Positions 61,495 through 64,000 of a DNA stretch of 64,000 nt are shown here, one piece after another; the first letter of the stretch is position 1; each line of letters opens with the position of its first letter. The position numbers were made by a program, and so were the translations under genes. The DNA comes from Woeseiaceae bacterium (lineage in GTDB: Bacteria; Pseudomonadota; Gammaproteobacteria; Steroidobacterales; Woeseiaceae), in NCBI GenBank assembly GCA_021773135.1, contig JAJFKP010000010.1:62001-126000 (forward strand). Reading direction: 5' to 3'. The notes beneath the pieces are model-generated. The model made no database searches and was not told the DNA's origin. It was given only the letters and a program-made list of their open reading frames with translations.

Positions 61495-62148
61495 TCACAG
61501 GCTTTCACCGAGCTGCGATTCGGTTTGGTCCCAGTTCAGGCGTCCGGTGAAGCTTAATTCGGTAAAGGTAACACTGGTACTGCCGTTTAGCTCAGGCAAT
61601 GGCAATGCGCAATACAACTGACCGCTAATTTCGTAATCACCGGAGCTGCCTTCGATCAACTGATGTGAGGTCACATCCGTCCAGCAGCTGTTGGTATCGG
61701 GTGTGCCGTAGAAACGGCCGGTTCCTTCCTCAACCAAGGTGACGTTGGTTGGCAGCTCCGCGCCGGTAACGCCGGCCGACAGATGCGGAAGCCCGAGAAT
61801 AATCGTCAGCGTTTTCGCGTCGCTGTCATGACCCAGTGGCCCGGACAGACGAATTCGCGCGCCGGTCTCATTCGGTCGCGGCATTCCCTCGCAGACCATT
61901 TCGTGCGCCTGCCAGTCCAGCGTGGCTCGCAGACCGCCTGCGAGAACGACGCGCAAATGACCGCCGGTGATGCAGGCCGCCGCGTCGACGCTGCCCGCAG
62001 GCGGCGTCGCAGGCTCCGGAGACTGCGATTCGGTGCATGCGGTTAGCGCCAGGAACAGGTAAATCAGTGCTGCGCGGGCCCAGGGCCGGCTGTGCTGGTT
62101 TCCGGAGTAACCGTTGCCTGGCCGGTCGCTGCTGTCAATTTTTCGCAA
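61495..62148 (-). CDS. Hypothetical lipoprotein
   Basis: A 217-residue protein with a lipobox (LFLALTAC) after an unusually long basic N-terminal stretch of about 25 residues, so the true start may be further in. The mature part is beta-rich with five scattered Cys (for example AACITGG, MVCEGMP, SCWTD, LYCALP) and no known domain. The last segment TFTELSFTGRLNW suggests strand-rich packing. It is the first gene of the lipoprotein-DUF192-oxygenase operon, divergent from moxR. Confidence 0.6.
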   Translation of the reverse strand: MRKIDSSDRPGNGYSGNQHSRPWARAALIYLFLALTACTESQSPEPATPPAGSVDAAACITGGHLRVVLAGGLRATLDWQAHEMVCEGMPRPNETGARIRLSGPLGHDSDAKTLTIILGLPHLSAGVTGAELPTNVTLVEEGTGRFYGTPDTNSCWTDVTSHQLIEGSSGDYEISGQLYCALPLPELNGSTSVTFTELSFTGRLNWDQTESQLGESL

Positions 62149-62334
62149 TTTTTTGCAGTCCTTGAGGTCAGAAGCGCATTATCCCCAACCCGGTGCCACT
62201 AACCAACCGGTCTGTCGCGGGCCAGATAACCGCTGAATTGCGGCAGGCAGAACAATAAAAATCGCGACCAGTTGGACTCGATGCGCATCACCACTACAAT
62301 GGCACGCCGTTTTTGCCCCCGGAGTTAATGAATA

Positions 62335-63303
62335 ATGAGCGTCTCAGAACAATTCCAAAAGCTCGAGTCTCACGTAGCGAGCCTGATCGTCGGCCAGGAG
62401 CATCTGATTAACAGAATGCTGATTGCACTCCTGTGCGACGGCCATTTGCTCGTTGAGGGTGCGCCCGGGCTGGCGAAGACGCGCGCAATCAAGGTCTTGT
62501 CCGAAAGCATCGAGGGCAGCTTTCATCGACTCCAGTTTACACCCGACCTGCTGCCGGCCGACCTGACCGGCACCGACATCTACAGGCCACAGGACGGTAC
62601 TTTCGAGTTCCGTGAAGGGCCGCTGTTTCACAACCTGATTCTTGCCGATGAGATTAACCGGGCGCCTGCCAAGGTGCAGTCGGCTTTGCTGGAAGCCATG
62701 GAAGAACGGCAGATCACCGTCGGTGAAGGCAGCTACAAGCTGCCGAACCTGTTCATGGTTATGGCCACGCAGAATCCAATTGAGCAGGAAGGTACCTACC
62801 CGTTGCCGGAAGCGCAGCTCGATCGTTTTCTGCTGCATGTGCAGGTCGGCTATCCGAGCCCGGAAGACGAGCGCAAGATTTTGATATTGAACCGGAATGA
62901 GGCGAAATCAGGCGAGCGTGATGCGTTTGCGCCACCCGCCGTAACGCTTGAATCAGTGGTGATGGCGGGACGACAGCAAATTCTCGGCCTGCACCTGTCC
63001 GATGAACTGGAGCAATATATTGTCAACGTGGTGGTTGCGACGCGGAATCCGGGCGCCGTTAACAAGCGCCTTGAAGGACAGGTGCAATATGGCGCGAGCC
63101 CGCGTGCCTGCATGGGCATCGACCGGGCCTCCCGCGCGCACGCGTGGCTGCAAGGCCGGGATTACGTCGGCCCGGAGGATATCCAGGCTATAGCTCACGA
63201 CGTTTTGCGTCACCGTCTTGTCATGAGTTTCGAGGCGGAAGCCGACGGCGTTACGCCGGACTCAGTCATTGACGGCGTTCTCGATGGCGTCGGCGTGCCA
63301 TAA
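62335..63303 (+). CDS. MoxR-family AAA+ ATPase
   Basis: A 322-residue ATPase. Walker A-like GAPGLAKTRAIK, Walker B LILADEINRAP, sensor 1 MATQNPIEQEGTYPLPEAQL and the C-terminal lid RASRAHAWLQGRDYVGPEDI are characteristic. MoxR ATPases act as chaperones for metal-centre or envelope complexes with DUF58 and von Willebrand-domain proteins. The DUF58 gene follows 21 bp later, the usual order of this operon. Confidence 0.93.
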   Translation: MSVSEQFQKLESHVASLIVGQEHLINRMLIALLCDGHLLVEGAPGLAKTRAIKVLSESIEGSFHRLQFTPDLLPADLTGTDIYRPQDGTFEFREGPLFHNLILADEINRAPAKVQSALLEAMEERQITVGEGSYKLPNLFMVMATQNPIEQEGTYPLPEAQLDRFLLHVQVGYPSPEDERKILILNRNEAKSGERDAFAPPAVTLESVVMAGRQQILGLHLSDELEQYIVNVVVATRNPGAVNKRLEGQVQYGASPRACMGIDRASRAHAWLQGRDYVGPEDIQAIAHDVLRHRLVMSFEAEADGVTPDSVIDGVLDGVGVP

Positions 63304-63324
63304 GGCCGACAGCGGAACTCATCC

Positions 63325-64000
63325 ATGCGACACGACAAGCTTCCCGAAGATGCGTCACCCGTCAGCGTCAACCAGCCCGGACTGATTCGCCTGAGCGGGC
63401 CTGCCCGGGCGATCGCGCTTGACGTTATACGGGTGAATTCATTGCAGACGGGCGCCTATGTTTCACATTTCAAAGGGCGCGGCATGGAATTTGACGAATC
63501 GCGTCCGTACCAGCCGGGGGATGACCCACGCAATATCGACTGGCGGGTGACGGCACGTAGCTCAGAGGCCTATACGAAACTTTTTCGCGAAGAGCGCGAG
63601 CGACCGGTCCTGATCATGACTGACCTGCGCAGCAACATGCACTTCGCCACCCGCGGCTGTTTCAAGTCAGTCAATGGCGCGAGGGCTGCTGCACTGCTGG
63701 CCTGGGCCGCGCATCATCGCGGCGATCGATTGGGCGGCCTGGTATTCGGTGATACAAAACATCGGGAGATGCGCCCGCGCCTCGGACGGCAGGCGGCGCT
63801 GCGCTATGTGCATGAGCTCGTCAACCATCCGGACTGGGCCGACAGTAATGATCAGCGTGCGGCCGATGAAGAGCCGCCGTTTACACAGGCGATGGCAATG
63901 CTGCGGCGTGTGGCACACCCGGGTAGTCTGGTCATCATTGTCAGCGACTTCATCGGCTTTTCACGTGCTGCACAATCCTATCTGACCGGCATTGCGCGCC
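63325..64000 (+). CDS. DUF58 domain protein (partial, runs off the window)
   Basis: The open frame has 225 codons and no stop before the window end. Its first part shows the DUF58 core: GMEFDESRPYQPGDDPRNID followed by WRVTARSSEAYTKLFREERE, then RPVLIMTDLRSNM and later LVIIVSDF, a von Willebrand A-type fold with a metal-site DxS-like DLRSN. MoxR and DUF58 are usually followed by VWA and TPR genes, which presumably lie beyond 64000. ATG 63325 is 21 bp after moxR. Confidence 0.88.
   Translation, partial: MRHDKLPEDASPVSVNQPGLIRLSGPARAIALDVIRVNSLQTGAYVSHFKGRGMEFDESRPYQPGDDPRNIDWRVTARSSEAYTKLFREERERPVLIMTDLRSNMHFATRGCFKSVNGARAAALLAWAAHHRGDRLGGLVFGDTKHREMRPRLGRQAALRYVHELVNHPDWADSNDQRAADEEPPFTQAMAMLRRVAHPGSLVIIVSDFIGFSRAAQSYLTGIAR

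Noticed and set aside
1-64000. tRNA, rRNA, integrase, transposase or phage genes
   Set aside because: None could be recognised in any gap or frame, so no mobile element boundary is claimed.

Overview
The window reads as a chromosomal segment of a free-living, probably marine, heterotrophic gammaproteobacterium. The support is a large Oar-like TonB receptor, many lipoprotein and Tat signal peptides, a HutC/HutF-type histidine pathway, HiPIP, NrtS and a soluble NAD-linked formate dehydrogenase. It is moderately GC-rich and densely coded. No rRNA or tRNA genes, insertion sequence, phage gene or CRISPR array was recognised. The taxon is an inference only.

Layout. 1-5.1 kb: end of a 5'-nucleotidase, a TonB-dependent receptor, a cupin. 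5.3-11.1 kb: nucleoside catabolism (deoD, deoC, an aldehyde dehydrogenase followed by a lone half-ALDH that together look like a split ALDH16) and an adenosine-kinase-like PfkB. 11.3-16.7 kb: the least explained block, with a DUF4956 membrane protein, an SdiA-regulated-like lipoprotein that probably starts on ATT, an alpha/beta-hydrolase-like protein lacking its nucleophile serine, an exported CotH-like kinase, and a lipoprotein joining a calcineurin-like phosphatase to a kinase fold with lost catalytic acids. 16.7-19.5 kb: GMC oxidoreductase, Tat-exported small subunit and an exported RidA lipoprotein. 19.7-28.1 kb: a purine ring degradation operon (uraH, xdhABC, puuD, uraD, alc, allA) without a visible allantoinase. 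28.1-39.4 kb: two divergent paralogous phosphoribosyltransferases, an NTF2-AraC fusion regulator, DUF1232, an APH-fold kinase, a diguanylate cyclase, a nucleotide-transporter-like MFS protein, a thiolase, a nitroreductase, an MFS efflux pump and NrtS. 39.4-48.5 kb: the hut region (hutI diverging from hutF-hutC-hutU-hutH-hutG) running by overlapping start/stop codons into a sulfite dehydrogenase and a small cytochrome c. 48.5-55.7 kb: an 87-bp tandem repeat, a SYLF lipid-binding protein and, on the other strand, fdhD-fdsG-fdsB-fdsA. 55.7-64 kb: a gluzincin-like peptidase, HiPIP, a persulfide-dioxygenase-like metallo-beta-lactamase, an aromatic aminotransferase, a 2OG-Fe(II) oxygenase, DUF192, a lipoprotein, moxR and a DUF58 gene cut by the window end.

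How they fit together. Nucleosides are split and deoxyribose phosphate is burned to acetate. Purine bases are oxidised through urate to ureidoglycolate, or salvaged by phosphoribosyltransferases. Histidine is converted by the HutF/HutG route, which releases formate, and the nearby fds operon can oxidise formate to CO2 with NADH. The region is therefore largely a nitrogen and carbon scavenging island. The most promising unexplained biology is the envelope kinase/phosphatase group at 11.3-16.7 kb.
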